Notes: a model not told the origin generated them from the letters alone. A stretch of 55,375 nt of DNA from Thermodesulfovibrionia bacterium (GCA_919902995.1 CAKKSD010000031.1:1-55375); one strand, 5' to 3'. Counted from the first letter of the stretch, positions 1-9,592 are shown. Translations and numbers: made by a program.

Positions 1-1
1 A

Positions 2-53
2 ATTAGGACATTTCTATTTTGGCTAATTAGGACATTATCATTTTGGTGTTACA
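2..53. repeat. Terminal repeat, left copy (probable IS end)
   Basis: These 52 bases are the exact reverse complement of 55324-55375. Read outward the element starts TGTAACACC and then contains two near-copies of a unit ending in ATGTCCTAATT. A 5'-TGT start followed by short internal repeats is typical of IS21- or IS481-type ends, so the contig probably breaks inside a multicopy insertion sequence. No transposase gene is visible. Confidence 0.7.
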
Positions 54-78
54 TCAGAAAGATAAAGACCTTATCGGA

Positions 79-108
79 TTGACTTATCGCTCCTCTATCT
101 TGTAAAAT
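79..108 (+). promoter_or_regulatory. Candidate sigma-70 promoter for xerC
   Basis: TTGACT (79-84) is followed after 18 bases by TAAAAT (103-108). The predicted transcription start falls almost on the xerC ATG at 115, and no Shine-Dalgarno sequence precedes that codon. The transcript could therefore be leaderless. This is a pattern match only. Confidence 0.4.
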
Positions 109-114
109 CTGTTT

Positions 115-1029
115 ATGGATGTTTCTGTGGGGAATATTACCGATGAATTCGTGAGGTATATCAAAATAGAAAGGAATCTCTCGGAGCATACTCAGAGGAA
201 CTACATATCTGATTTAGGGCAGTTTGTTGAATATATAAAAGACAAAAGTATCGTAGATATCGGAAACATTGATATAAGGGGTTATCTCGGACATCTTCAC
301 AGAATCGGGCTTAAGAAGTCATCTATAGCAAGGAAGCTCGCAACAATAAGGACCCTTTTCAGATTCCTCAACAGAGAAGGTTACATAGATAAGAACCCTG
401 CCAAGATTGTAGCAACACCTAAGCAGGAGAAGTTTCTCCCCCATTTTCTTTCTGTGGATGATGCCTTCAGGCTGGTTGAGTCGGCTAACAGGGAAGAAAC
501 TTCCTCTCTCAGAGACCGTGCTATTCTGGAACTCTTCTATTCAAGCGGTATAAGGATTGGGGAACTGGTCTCCTTAGACAGAGAAGACATTAATCTCTCT
601 GACGGACTCATAAAGGTTAAGGGAAAAGGCAGGAAGGAAAGGATAGTCCCTATTGGTTTAAAGGCTATAGAGGCAATGAAGAGATATATTGAGGGGACAG
701 TTCACGGTTCACAGTTCACGGCTCATGATGAAAGGTTTCCTTTATTCCTTAACAGGAGCTGGAAGAGGATTACGGAGAGGAGTGTGAGGAGGATTGTTCT
801 TAAATACGGCATGGAGTCATTGAAACAGCCTGTAAAACCCCATACACTGAGGCATTCCTTTGCTACCCATCTCCTCGATGCAGGAGCAGACCTCAGGGCG
901 ATACAGGAACTCCTCGGTCACAAAAGCCTCTCCACAACTCAGAAGTATACCCATCTGGGTATGGATAAACTTATGGAGGTTTATGATAAGGCTCACCCGA
1001 GGAGTAAAAAGGCTGTCAATGAAAAATAG
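115..1029 (+). CDS. xerC: Tyrosine recombinase XerC
   Basis: XerC resolves chromosome dimers at dif with XerD in the cytoplasm. The 304-residue product has an N-terminal SAM-like core-binding domain (about 1-95) and a catalytic domain with the expected residues: R147 (GIRIGEL), K171, H243 and R246 (HTLRHSF), H269 (LLGHK) and nucleophile Y278. It is upstream of hslV-hslU, a common bacterial arrangement, which argues for a housekeeping recombinase and not an island integrase. Residues about 196-205 are encoded by an in-frame period-7 tandem repeat (701-728) that is not expected in the family. Start at the first ATG after the window-edge repeat. Confidence 0.93.
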   Translation: MDVSVGNITDEFVRYIKIERNLSEHTQRNYISDLGQFVEYIKDKSIVDIGNIDIRGYLGHLHRIGLKKSSIARKLATIRTLFRFLNREGYIDKNPAKIVATPKQEKFLPHFLSVDDAFRLVESANREETSSLRDRAILELFYSSGIRIGELVSLDREDINLSDGLIKVKGKGRKERIVPIGLKAIEAMKRYIEGTVHGSQFTAHDERFPLFLNRSWKRITERSVRRIVLKYGMESLKQPVKPHTLRHSFATHLLDAGADLRAIQELLGHKSLSTTQKYTHLGMDKLMEVYDKAHPRSKKAVNEK

Positions 1030-1041
1030 GAGAGATTAAAA

Positions 1042-1581
1042 ATGAGTTCTCAGGGATTTCACGGCACAACAATAATAGCTATAAGAAGGGATGGAAAGAC
1101 CGCAATCGCTGGTGATGGTCAGATTACGATAGGTAATACCATAATGAAACATAATGCAAAGAAGATAAGGAAAATGTATAACGACAGAATCCTTGCTGGC
1201 TTTGCAGGCGCAACTGCGGACGCCATGACACTATTCGAGAAGTTTGAGGCAAAGTTAGAGGCCTATCACGGCAATATAACAAGGGCTGTAGTAGAGCTTG
1301 CAAAAGACTGGAGGACAGACAGGATACTGAGGAGACTTGAGGCACTTCTAATAGTCGCTGACATGGAACATACATTCATTTTATCAGGAACAGGTGATGT
1401 AATAGAGCCTGAGGATGGAATTGCTGCTATCGGCTCGGGAGGGCCCTTTGCCCAGGCGGCTGCAAAGGCATTGTTAGCACATACAGACATGGGTGCCAGG
1501 GAGATAGTTGAGGAGGCGATGAGGATTGCATCGAAGATATGCATATATACAAATGAACAGATTATAGTGGAGGAGATTTGA
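1042..1581 (+). CDS. hslV: ATP-dependent protease proteolytic subunit HslV
   Basis: HslV is the threonine-protease chamber of the two-component HslUV (ClpQY) protease in the cytosol. The N-terminus carries the GTTI motif whose first threonine becomes the nucleophile after propeptide removal, followed by the conserved DGQIT and GFAGATADA segments. The length of 179 residues is normal. An AGGAGA ribosome site lies 8 bases before the ATG. The stop overlaps the hslU start (TTGA), so the two subunits are translationally coupled. Confidence 0.95.
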   Translation: MSSQGFHGTTIIAIRRDGKTAIAGDGQITIGNTIMKHNAKKIRKMYNDRILAGFAGATADAMTLFEKFEAKLEAYHGNITRAVVELAKDWRTDRILRRLEALLIVADMEHTFILSGTGDVIEPEDGIAAIGSGGPFAQAAAKALLAHTDMGAREIVEEAMRIASKICIYTNEQIIVEEI

Positions 1582-2930
1582 ATAGACTGACCCCGAAAGA
1601 GATAGTTAAGGAACTCGACAAATACATCATCGGACAGAAAAAGGCGAAGAAGGCGGTGGCCTTAGCCCTCAGGACAAGATGGAGGAGACAACAACTCCCT
1701 GAAGAATTAAGGGATGAGGTGATGCCTAAGAATATAATAATGATAGGACCTACAGGTGTAGGTAAGACAGAGATAGCGAGGCGTCTTGCAAGGCTTACTC
1801 AGGCACCATTTCTAAAGGTTGAAGCATCGAAATATACAGAAGTTGGATATGTAGGCAGGGATGTTGAATCAATGATAAGAGATATTACAGAGTTAGCAGT
1901 AAACATGGTAAAGGCAGAACAGGTGGAGAAGGTTCAGGAAAAGGCACAGTCTATGGCAGAAGAAAGGGTTCTTGATCTCCTCCTTCCACCAAAAAGGCAG
2001 ACAGGATTCGGTACATCCTCTCAACCAATGGAACTGAACTCCGACATAGAACAGAAGGATACGAGGGAGAAACTTAGAGAGCAACTGAGAGAAGGGAAAC
2101 TTAATGGCAGGTCTGTAGATATAGAGGTGAGGGAAAAGGTTATGCCCTTTGGTGTAATTTCGAATGTTGGACTTGAAGACCTCGAGATAAACCTGAAGGA
2201 GATGCTCGGTGGACTTCTTCCAGAAAAGAGTAAGAGGAGGAAGGTGAAGATACCTGATGCGTTAAGGGCCCTTGCCCAGGAGGAGGCAAATAAACTCATT
2301 GATATGGATAAGGTTATAAAGGAGGCGGTGGAAAGGACTGAACAGGCAGGTATTATATTTGTTGATGAGATCGACAAGATAGCGAGCCGTAGCTCTTCAT
2401 ACGGACCTGATGTATCAAGGGAAGGTGTGCAGAGGGATCTTCTCCCCATTGTTGAGGGGTCAACTGTTACTACGAAATACGGGATGGTGAGGACAGATCA
2501 TATCCTTTTTATAGCAGCTGGGGCATTCCATGTCTCAAAACCTTCTGATCTTATACCGGAGATACAGGGAAGGTTTCCGCTCAGGGTTGAGCTCGATGCC
2601 CTGGGGAAGAATGACTTTGTGAGGATCCTCACAGAGCCACAGAATGCCCTTATAAAACAGTACATAGCCTTATTACAGACTGAAGAAGTGGAGGTGAATT
2701 TTACATCGGATTCCATTGAAGAGATAGCCTCGATCGCTGCCCTTGTGAATGAAAGGACAGAGAACATAGGTGCGAGGAGACTTCATACCATCATGGAGAA
2801 ACTCATAGAGGATATATCTTTTGAGGCACCTGAAGGTGGGAAGAAGAAGATTGATCTCGATGCTACCTATGTAAGGAATAAATTGAGCGAGATTGTTAAG
2901 GATGAAGATCTGAGCAGATATATACTGTGA
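1578..2930 (+). CDS. hslU: ATP-dependent protease ATPase subunit HslU
   Basis: HslU is the AAA+ unfoldase that feeds proteins into HslV. Walker A GPTGVGKT is at residues 57-64, Walker B IIFVDEID near 257, with the variable I-domain between them and a C-terminal small domain ending DLSRYIL, the tail that docks into HslV. It appears to start at TTG 1578, supported by GGAGGAG five bases upstream and by the 4-base overlap with hslV. The length of 450 residues is normal. Confidence 0.95.
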   Translation: MNRLTPKEIVKELDKYIIGQKKAKKAVALALRTRWRRQQLPEELRDEVMPKNIIMIGPTGVGKTEIARRLARLTQAPFLKVEASKYTEVGYVGRDVESMIRDITELAVNMVKAEQVEKVQEKAQSMAEERVLDLLLPPKRQTGFGTSSQPMELNSDIEQKDTREKLREQLREGKLNGRSVDIEVREKVMPFGVISNVGLEDLEINLKEMLGGLLPEKSKRRKVKIPDALRALAQEEANKLIDMDKVIKEAVERTEQAGIIFVDEIDKIASRSSSYGPDVSREGVQRDLLPIVEGSTVTTKYGMVRTDHILFIAAGAFHVSKPSDLIPEIQGRFPLRVELDALGKNDFVRILTEPQNALIKQYIALLQTEEVEVNFTSDSIEEIASIAALVNERTENIGARRLHTIMEKLIEDISFEAPEGGKKKIDLDATYVRNKLSEIVKDEDLSRYIL

Positions 2931-2952
2931 AATTTCAAATTGATTAAATTTA

Positions 2953-3136
2953 TATACCCCGCTGCTTGCAGCGGGTGGGAAACCTGTTTGTTGTTTGTTT
3001 TGTCATTCCTGCGAAAGCTGGAATCGAGTTCCTTTAAATAATTCCCTGCTTTTGCTGGGACGACGTCTGGATTCCGCATCAAGTGCGGAATGACAGCATT
3101 GTCTTTAGTTTTTGGATACCCCGCAGCAAGCTGCTG
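2953..3136. repeat. Interspersed palindromic repeats between hslU and argB
   Basis: The gap holds two ACCCCGC-type short hairpins (near 2955 and 3117) around a longer imperfect palindrome with TGTCATTCCTGCGAAAGC and the complementary TTGCTGGGAC. The same family recurs at many intergenic sites here (10061, 13058, 19886, 26178, 51135). No gene is seen. Confidence 0.75.
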
Positions 3137-3141
3137 GGAGG

Positions 3142-3176
3142 TTCATTTGGTATTTGGATTTTGAGATTTAGATTTG
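3142..3176. repeat. Period-7 tandem repeat upstream of argB
   Basis: Five degenerate heptamers (TTCATTT, GGTATTT, GGATTTT, GAGATTT, AGATTTG) lie directly before the argB leader. This is the intergenic counterpart of the period-7 tracts found inside several genes of this window. Confidence 0.7.
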
Positions 3177-3190
3177 CATAAAGGGAACTT

Positions 3191-4081
3191 ATGGAAAACC
3201 TTATCGAAAAGGCAAAGGTTCTTATCGAGGCACTCCCTTACATCAAGAGCTTCTACGGGAAGACTTTCGTTATAAAGTATGGTGGGAGTGCGATGGTGGA
3301 GGAGGCACTCAAAGAAGCCTTTGCCCTCGATGTTATCCTGATGAACTATATAGGGATAAACCCTGTTATTGTCCACGGTGGAGGTCCACAGATAGGGAGC
3401 ATTATGGAGAAGATGGGTAAAAAGCCTGAATTTGTTCAAGGGCAGAGGGTGACTGATAAAGAGACCATGGATATTGTGGAGATGGTTCTTGGTGGGAAGG
3501 TGAACAAGGAGATAGTCTCATTGATAAACCATCATGGTGGAAATGCTACAGGACTTACAGGGAAAGACGGAGGACTTATCCGTGCAAAGAAAAAAATAAT
3601 TTCCAAGCCTTCAGAAGAGACAGGAGAACCGGAAATAATAGATATCGGCCTTGTTGGAGAGGTTGAAAAAGTGAATCCTGAGATTCTGACCTCCCTCGGG
3701 AAAAACCATTTTATACCTGTTATTGCACCTATCGGAGTTGACGGTAAGGGGGATACCTATAACATTAATGCAGATCTTGTTGCAGGGGCAGTGGCTGCAG
3801 CGTTAATGGCAGAGAAACTCATCCTCCTTACAGATATGGAGGGTGTAATGAGTAAGGATAATATACTCTTTTCTACATTAAACAAGAAAGAGGTTAAAAC
3901 TCTGACCTCTGACGGTACTATAAAAGGCGGAATGCTTCCAAAGATTGAGTCGTGCTTTAAGGCCTTAGAAAAGGGGGTATCTAAGGCACATATCATAGAC
4001 GGAAGGGTTCCCCATGCCCTGCTCCTCGAGATCTTTACTAAAGAGGGTATAGGGACAGAAATAGTTTCGGAAAGGGAGTGA
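3191..4081 (+). CDS. argB: Acetylglutamate kinase
   Basis: ArgB phosphorylates N-acetyl-L-glutamate with ATP, the second step of arginine synthesis, in the cytoplasm. The amino-acid-kinase fold is shown by KYGGSAM near the N-terminus, VHGGGPQI, the GLTGKDGG loop, the NINAD segment and KGGMLPKIE near the C-terminus. The length of 296 residues is usual. The AAGGGAA ribosome site sits just upstream of the ATG. It stands alone, with no other arginine gene adjacent. Confidence 0.95.
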   Translation: MENLIEKAKVLIEALPYIKSFYGKTFVIKYGGSAMVEEALKEAFALDVILMNYIGINPVIVHGGGPQIGSIMEKMGKKPEFVQGQRVTDKETMDIVEMVLGGKVNKEIVSLINHHGGNATGLTGKDGGLIRAKKKIISKPSEETGEPEIIDIGLVGEVEKVNPEILTSLGKNHFIPVIAPIGVDGKGDTYNINADLVAGAVAAALMAEKLILLTDMEGVMSKDNILFSTLNKKEVKTLTSDGTIKGGMLPKIESCFKALEKGVSKAHIIDGRVPHALLLEIFTKEGIGTEIVSERE

Positions 4082-4130
4082 ATTCAAAGTTAAGATTGAA
4101 TATTATGTTTTCAGAACGCAGAGATAAAAG

Positions 4131-4218
4131 ACGAGATTGCTTCACTTTGTTTGCAATGACACTTGTTTGAGTCATTGCGAGGAGTCCCGATAATATCGGG
4201 ACGACGAAGCAATCTTAA
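4131..4218. repeat. Interspersed palindromic repeat
   Basis: A GACGAGATTGCTTC arm and its complement GACGAAGCAATCTT bracket an inner TCCCGATAATATCGGGA hairpin. It lies directly before the truncated ribonucleotide reductase remnant, so insertion or rearrangement at this repeat may have caused the truncation. Confidence 0.65.
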
Positions 4219-4228
4219 GGTATTTGTT

Positions 4229-4531
4229 ATGGGTCTTACCCCTAATGCCCTGAAGGTCCTTGAAGGAAGATACCTTAAAAAGGACGAAAACGGGAGGACA
4301 ATAGAGACTCCCGAAGAAATGTTCAGGAGGGTTGCACGGACTATAGCAGATGCTGAAAGGATTTATGGAGAAAAGGAAGAAGAGATTAGAAGGGTTGAGG
4401 ATAGTTTTTATGATTTTTATGATATGATGAATAACCTCGAGTTCCTCCCTAACAGCCCTACCTTGATGAATGCAGGGAGAGAACTCGGCCAGCTTGCTGC
4501 TAAAGAAAAATTTTATACATATAGTCTATAA
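4229..4531 (+). pseudogene. N-terminal remnant of adenosylcobalamin-dependent ribonucleotide reductase
   Basis: Residues from MGLTPNALKVLEGRYL through MFRRVA and LPNSPTLMNAGRELGQL match the start of class II ribonucleotide reductases (NrdJ), which reduce ribonucleotides to deoxyribonucleotides. After GQL, where the family continues into its catalytic barrel with a conserved cysteine, the frame runs into unrelated residues and a stop at about 100 codons instead of 700 or more. The rest is absent from the window. Either a functional copy lies elsewhere or this end was created by a rearrangement. Alternative: misassembly. Confidence 0.8.
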
Positions 4532-4556
4532 ATAGGTTTAATAAGTTGTGACGGCA

Positions 4557-4718
4557 CTATCTACTACTTTCCGTTTCTTTTAAAGGTTCCGCTTCATCTT
4601 TCTCTCCTATAGGCACATCTTTTTTGAAACGCCTCTGTCTCTTCTCTTCCTGTTTTTCCTGCCTCAACAAGTCCTTTTTTCTTTTTTCACTCTTATATGC
4701 TCCGCTGTATTTTGCCAA
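4557..4718 (-). CDS. Small basic, highly charged hypothetical protein
   Basis: A 53-codon frame starts at TTG 4718, preceded by AAGGAGGAAC at good spacing. The product is rich in lysine, arginine, glutamate and glutamine (MAKYSGAYKSEKRKK at the start, then a QEEKRQRR stretch). It resembles short conserved lysine/glutamate-rich proteins of unknown function found in Nitrospirota and Deltaproteobacteria. No domain or catalytic motif is visible. The strong ribosome site is the main evidence that it is real. Confidence 0.6.
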   Translation of the reverse strand: MAKYSGAYKSEKRKKDLLRQEKQEEKRQRRFKKDVPIGEKDEAEPLKETESSR

Positions 4719-4910
4719 AGTTCCTCCTTAGTATCCTATGCGGTTTCTTATAACTCACGTTCATTTCAACTTGAAATATATAGTTTTGATCAGTATATCA
4801 CAGGTGCATGCTTTAAGAAAGTGGATTAATTTTATGAGAATTAACAGTACCTATAGCCAATAGCGAATCATTTTGATACAATTATAATTAGTGACAATAA
4901 TAAGTTAGTC

Positions 4911-4953
4911 AAATCCCCCACCCCCCTTACAAAAGGGGGAACTGAGGGGGATT
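4911..4953. repeat. C-rich/G-rich palindromic repeat
   Basis: An AAATCCCCC arm pairs with GGGGGATT across an inner CCCCCTTACAAAAGGGGG hairpin. Related copies occur inside the acyl-ACP synthetase gene (about 7877), inside glgA (about 26432-26485) and upstream of smc (about 18860). Confidence 0.7.
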
Positions 4954-4961
4954 AATTAAAA

Positions 4962-6191
4962 ATGACCCTCAATAAGAAACATATCTTAAGCTGGGTGCTA
5001 TTTGATTTTGCGAATTCGAGTTACTCAGCTATTATTGCATCAGTTGTATTCCCTGTCTATTATGTGAATACAATAGTCGGGAATGAGGCAGGTCTCGGTG
5101 ACCTCTGGTGGGGAAGGGCAATATCGGTAAGCATGGCGGTTGTGGCATTGAGTTCACCTTTCTTAGGCGGTATTGCAGATTATGGGGGTATAAAGAAGAG
5201 ACTTCTCTTTGTCTACACCGTCTTAAGCATATCAGCCATAGCAAGTCTTTCTATCCTTGAAAAAAGAATGGTCCTTGAAGGGTTCTTCCTTATTGTCCTG
5301 GCGAATCTCGGTATGGAGGGTGGTCTTATCTTCTATAATTCATTTCTTCCGAGGATTGCACCACAAGAATACCAGGGTCGCGTCTCTGCATGGGGATTCG
5401 GTACAGGATATGCAGGCTCTTTTCTCTCACTCCTACTCGCCCTCCCTTTAGTAATGGGTAATCATTTTAAAGTCACATGGTTTATGGTTGCAGCCTTCTT
5501 TTTGTTTTTCTCTATTCCTGCCTTTCTCTTTCTTCCTTCAGACATAAAAGGAGGATCCTCTGCGATTCAGGCAGGAATTAAAGGTTTCAGACATACTATA
5601 AAGACATTAAAGGAGATATGGGGAAGAAAGGAATTGAGGAAATTCTTAATATCCTATCTCATTTATGAGGATGGGGTGAATACTGTGATAGTATTTTCGA
5701 GCATATTTGCTGCTACAACCCTCGGGTTTAAACCAGAAGAGCTTATATTCCTTTATCTTGTCGTCCAGACATCTGCACTTCTTGGTGCCTTTGTCATGGC
5801 AAAACCAACCGATATATGGGGACCAAAGAAAGTTGTTATGACTTCACTTCTTATGTGGACATCAGTCGCAACTATAGCCTTTTTTATTCAGACAAAGGCA
5901 CAGTTCTGGATGCTTGCATCCTTTGCAGGACTTGGACTCGGCACTGTTCAGGCAGCAACAAGGGCATTCTATACACAGTTTGTCCCCGAAGGAAAAGAAG
6001 CAGAATATTTCGGTGTCTATTCCCTTGTCGGAAAATCATCTGCAATAGCAGGCCCCCTTGTCTTCGGTATTATATCTACTCAATTCAGCAGTCAGAGACC
6101 TGCGATCTTTTCTGTTGCGATCTTCTTCCTTGTCGGTTTGTTGATTCTTAAATATGTAAAAGGAGGTGGGCCGAATGTTAGAGCCAGTTAA
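4962..6191 (+). CDS. MFS transporter, UMF1-like
   Basis: A 409-residue inner-membrane protein with about twelve hydrophobic segments. The opening SWVLFDFANSSYSAII and the later GxxADYGGIKKR loop match UMF1/Atg22-like major facilitator proteins. The substrate cannot be read from sequence. It ends inside the next gene (26 bases past that gene's ATG), so it is co-transcribed with the acyl-ACP synthetase/acyltransferase. Similar pairs in other bacteria are involved in lysophospholipid uptake and re-acylation (LplT-Aas), so a lipid-linked role is plausible but is inference. Confidence 0.8.
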   Translation: MTLNKKHILSWVLFDFANSSYSAIIASVVFPVYYVNTIVGNEAGLGDLWWGRAISVSMAVVALSSPFLGGIADYGGIKKRLLFVYTVLSISAIASLSILEKRMVLEGFFLIVLANLGMEGGLIFYNSFLPRIAPQEYQGRVSAWGFGTGYAGSFLSLLLALPLVMGNHFKVTWFMVAAFFLFFSIPAFLFLPSDIKGGSSAIQAGIKGFRHTIKTLKEIWGRKELRKFLISYLIYEDGVNTVIVFSSIFAATTLGFKPEELIFLYLVVQTSALLGAFVMAKPTDIWGPKKVVMTSLLMWTSVATIAFFIQTKAQFWMLASFAGLGLGTVQAATRAFYTQFVPEGKEAEYFGVYSLVGKSSAIAGPLVFGIISTQFSSQRPAIFSVAIFFLVGLLILKYVKGGGPNVRAS

Positions 6192-8946
6192 TATCCCTCA
6201 GGCCGTTGAAGAAGTCTCTAAGAAAAATCCGGACAGGGTCGCACTCGAAATAGAAGGTAAGGAATATACATATAAGAATATCCTTTCTTCAGCAAAATCT
6301 ATTGCCTCCTTTCTCTTTTCGAGAAATATTAAACATGGAGACAGGGTTGCCATACTTTCTGAGGGAAGACCTGAATGGGGGATCGCCTATCTTGGGATAT
6401 CATTCCTTGGTGGAGTTGCTGTACCTATAGACATCCAGCTCAGTGAGGATGAGGTAAAGAATCTTATTAGGGACTCAGAAAGCAAGGCGATCTTTATATC
6501 GGAGAAGGGGTTGAAAACCCTGGATGCCCGATACACGATGCAGGATGCACGATATAAGGAGCAGACATCAGGCATCATGGATCATGCATCATGGATCCCG
6601 GACATCAAAATGATAAACCTTGACAGTCCAGAATTCTCAGAGATTCTTAAACATCCTCCTCTTGATTCCTTTCCAGCCATCAATCCCGATGACATGGCGT
6701 CACTTATTTATACATCCGGTACTACAGGAAGGCCTAAGGGTGTTATGCTCACACATAGAAATTTCCTTTCCAATACCAGAAGCATCCAGAAGGCAAAAAT
6801 TATTGATGAAAATGACTGTATCCTCTCTCTCCTTCCACTTCACCATTCATACCCCTTTATGGTGAACTTCCTTGTCCCCCTTCTTACCGGAGCAAGGGTT
6901 GTATATCAGCAGAGCCTCAAGGGCCCTGATATCCTTAAGACGATGGTTGAAAAGGGAGTAACGGTTCTCACCGGTGTCCCTCAACTCTTCGCGATACTGA
7001 GGCGGGGGATGATAGATAAGATGGAGGGATTAAAATTCCCTATAAATCAGATTATTCTTATTCTTTTAAAGTTATCGGGGTTTCTAAGGAGTAAACTGAG
7101 AATAAACTCAGGACGAATATTCTTTTCATCGGTTCATAAAAGATTCGGTAATAAGTTCAGGTTCTTTGTGAGCGGAGGGGCAAAGCTTGATCCCGAAGTC
7201 TCACAGGATTTAGAGGCACTCGGATTCACAATTATTGAGGGATTTGGTCTTACAGAGACATCCCCTGTGATAAGTTTTAATCCGTTGAATCGGACGAAAA
7301 TGGGGTCTGTAGGATTACCTTTACCTGAGATTGAGGTGAAGATAATTAATCCTGATAAAGATGGGATAGGAGAGATAGCTGTTAGGGGTCCTAATGTTAT
7401 GAAGGGATATTACAGAAACCCTGAAGATACAGAAAAGGTTATGAAGGACGGGTGGTTCTATACAGGAGACCTCGGATATATGGATAAAGATAATTACATA
7501 TATATCACAGGGAGGTCCAAAGAAGTTATAGTACTTTCATCAGGAAAGAACATCTATCCTGAGGAAATTGAGAGGCATTATCTCCAGAGTCCTATCATAA
7601 AGGAGATATGTGTCCTCGGCATTGAGAAGAAACATGGTATCTCCCCTATGGGTCGGGTCTTCGACGAGAGTCTCGGGGCTGTGGTTGTTCCAGATATGGA
7701 TTACATGAAAGAAAACAGGATAGCAAACTTCAATGAGGCTGTAGGATGGGAGATAAAGACGCTATCATTGAAACTTCCTCCTTATAAAAGGATCAAGGGA
7801 TATGATGTATATCAATTTCCACTTCCGAGGACTCCCTTAGGAAAGTTAAGGAGGTTTGCTGTGAAGGATTTCTTAAAATCCCCCAATCCCCACTTTGATA
7901 AAGGGGGGAAAGTCGGGACTGCTATTGAGGTAGCAGAGATTAAAAAAGAAAAGATAGAGGAAACCGAAAGCCCGATAGCAAAGACTGTTATAGCCTTACT
8001 CGAAAGGATCACAGAGAGAAGACCTATATTGTTAGACCATAACCTTGAGCTCGACCTCAGTATCGATTCCCTGGCAAGGGTGGAGTTAGTTGTTTCCTTA
8101 GGCAATGCCTTCTCAATAGAGTTACCCGACACCTTCGGCTCTGAGGTATACACTGTGAAAGACCTGATAGAGAAAATTGAGACCTTTAAAAAGGAGATAG
8201 GAGAGAAGGTAAGCATTTCTGAATCTAAAGGATGGGGAGAGGTACTTAAGGGTGAACCAGCGGAAGAAGATCAAAGGGCGGTTGGTCTTATCCAGGGAAG
8301 TTTATTAAAGGTATTTACCATGCTTATCATAGGTCTATTAAGGATTGTCGGAAAGGTCTTTTTCAGACTGGAAGTTAAAGGAGTAGAAAATATACCAGTC
8401 CCCCCTTATATAATTACACCAAATCATGCGAGTAACATTGACGGTTTTGTGATCGGGATAGGCATTCCCATAAAATCATTTATGGATTTATACTTTCTCG
8501 GATTCCAGAAATACTTCAGTAACTGGTTCACATCTCGCTTTGGAAGATTCGCCCATGTAATACCTGTAGATCCGGAAACCTATCTTAAGAAGGCACTCCA
8601 GATTTCAGGTTACGTTCTCAGAAAAGGTAAAGCCCTCTGCTTATTCCCTGAAGGTGGAAGGACATTTGATGGAGGTCTTATGCCATTTAAAAAGGGCGTA
8701 GGTATTCTGTCAAAAGAGCTTGATGTCCCCTTAGTTCCGACCCTGATTGAGGGGACATTTGAGGTGCTTCCGAGAGGGTCCTTTTTCCCTAAGTTCAGGA
8801 AGATCACTGTAACTATCGGAAAACCTATTTCTCCTCAGAAAATAGACTTTACTCAGAAAAAAGAGAATATGGATGATTATGAGTGGATTGTTTCAAAGCT
8901 AAAAGATTCAATCTCAGAGATGAAAGGAATATACAATTTGGGCTGA
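6175..8946 (+). CDS. Fused acyl-ACP/acyl-CoA synthetase, carrier domain and acyltransferase
   Basis: This 923-residue protein has an AMP-forming synthetase domain (about 1-590; YTSGTTGRPKG, GLTETSP, YTGDLGY), an acyl-carrier-like domain (about 610-690; the attachment serine in LSIDSLAR) and a PlsC-type acyltransferase domain (about 735-900; NHASNIDG and FPEGGRTFDG). The layout suggests that it activates a fatty acid, loads it on its own carrier and transfers it to a lysophospholipid at the inner membrane. ATG 6175 is chosen because AAAGGAGG lies seven bases upstream. Two in-frame repeat insertions are present: eleven heptamers at 6523-6599 and a C-rich repeat near 7877-7919. Confidence 0.85.
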   Translation: MLEPVNIPQAVEEVSKKNPDRVALEIEGKEYTYKNILSSAKSIASFLFSRNIKHGDRVAILSEGRPEWGIAYLGISFLGGVAVPIDIQLSEDEVKNLIRDSESKAIFISEKGLKTLDARYTMQDARYKEQTSGIMDHASWIPDIKMINLDSPEFSEILKHPPLDSFPAINPDDMASLIYTSGTTGRPKGVMLTHRNFLSNTRSIQKAKIIDENDCILSLLPLHHSYPFMVNFLVPLLTGARVVYQQSLKGPDILKTMVEKGVTVLTGVPQLFAILRRGMIDKMEGLKFPINQIILILLKLSGFLRSKLRINSGRIFFSSVHKRFGNKFRFFVSGGAKLDPEVSQDLEALGFTIIEGFGLTETSPVISFNPLNRTKMGSVGLPLPEIEVKIINPDKDGIGEIAVRGPNVMKGYYRNPEDTEKVMKDGWFYTGDLGYMDKDNYIYITGRSKEVIVLSSGKNIYPEEIERHYLQSPIIKEICVLGIEKKHGISPMGRVFDESLGAVVVPDMDYMKENRIANFNEAVGWEIKTLSLKLPPYKRIKGYDVYQFPLPRTPLGKLRRFAVKDFLKSPNPHFDKGGKVGTAIEVAEIKKEKIEETESPIAKTVIALLERITERRPILLDHNLELDLSIDSLARVELVVSLGNAFSIELPDTFGSEVYTVKDLIEKIETFKKEIGEKVSISESKGWGEVLKGEPAEEDQRAVGLIQGSLLKVFTMLIIGLLRIVGKVFFRLEVKGVENIPVPPYIITPNHASNIDGFVIGIGIPIKSFMDLYFLGFQKYFSNWFTSRFGRFAHVIPVDPETYLKKALQISGYVLRKGKALCLFPEGGRTFDGGLMPFKKGVGILSKELDVPLVPTLIEGTFEVLPRGSFFPKFRKITVTIGKPISPQKIDFTQKKENMDDYEWIVSKLKDSISEMKGIYNLG

Positions 8947-8964
8947 AGGGACAAAGGTATCAAT

Positions 8965-9453
8965 TCATGATTTACTGCCTATTTTCCTTTTATACTCTCC
9001 GCTTTTTCCCCCTCTCTTCTCCGCAAGGTAGATATCTGAAATTACCATATCCTTATCAGCAGCTTTACACATATCATAAATAGTTATGGCAGAGATGACA
9101 ACTGCTGTTAATGCCTCCATCTCTACTCCTGTTTTTGCCTCTACCCTTACTCTCGATTCTATATCTATCTTATTCTTTTTTTCATCTATATAGAAGTTGA
9201 TATCGATAGCATCTATGCCCAGAGGATGGCACATAGGGATGATCTCAGAAGTCCTTTTTGCCCCTATTATCCCTGCGATCTTTGCCACACCGAGGACATC
9301 TCCTTTGGAGATCTTCTTGCTCTTTATTAATTTCAGCGTCTCTAATCTCATAAAGACAGATCCCTTCGCTACAGCTTCCCTCCTTGTGACTTTCTTATCG
9401 CTAACATCTACCATCTTTGATCTGCCTTCTTTATCGAAATGGGTGAGTTTCAT
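8965..9453 (-). CDS. moaC: Cyclic pyranopterin monophosphate synthase
   Basis: MoaC converts the MoaA product into cyclic pyranopterin monophosphate in molybdenum cofactor synthesis. Conserved features include [16 protein letters not shown] at the N-terminus, PMCHPL, and GVEMEALTA followed by TIYDMCKA. The length of 162 residues is typical. It converges with the preceding synthetase gene, with 18 bases between their stops. A molybdenum or tungsten enzyme such as formate dehydrogenase would fit the nearby selenium gene. Confidence 0.95.
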   Translation of the reverse strand: MKLTHFDKEGRSKMVDVSDKKVTRREAVAKGSVFMRLETLKLIKSKKISKGDVLGVAKIAGIIGAKRTSEIIPMCHPLGIDAIDINFYIDEKKNKIDIESRVRVEAKTGVEMEALTAVVISAITIYDMCKAADKDMVISDIYLAEKRGGKSGEYKRKIGSKS

Positions 9454-9507
9454 GGGTTCCTCCTCTGTTTATATACAGAATTCGTTATTTCATATGCTGG
9501 ATCCTAA

Positions 9508-9592
9508 ACGTGTCATTCTGAACTTGATTCAGAATCTCTTAATATCTTTTAGACCTTATCTACGACTCGTAGAAAAACAAGTTCAGGGTGAC
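9508..9592. repeat. Interspersed palindromic repeat
   Basis: GTGTCATTCTGAACTTGATT and a complementary AACAAGTTCAGGGTGACATT frame an inner stem. It lies between the divergent moaC and yraN genes and artificially extends the yraN frame upstream. Confidence 0.65.

Noticed and set aside
115-1029. XerC as the integrase of the island
   Set aside because: It lies about 32 kb away in a conserved xerC-hslVU arrangement and has full XerC features, so it is a core dimer-resolution recombinase.
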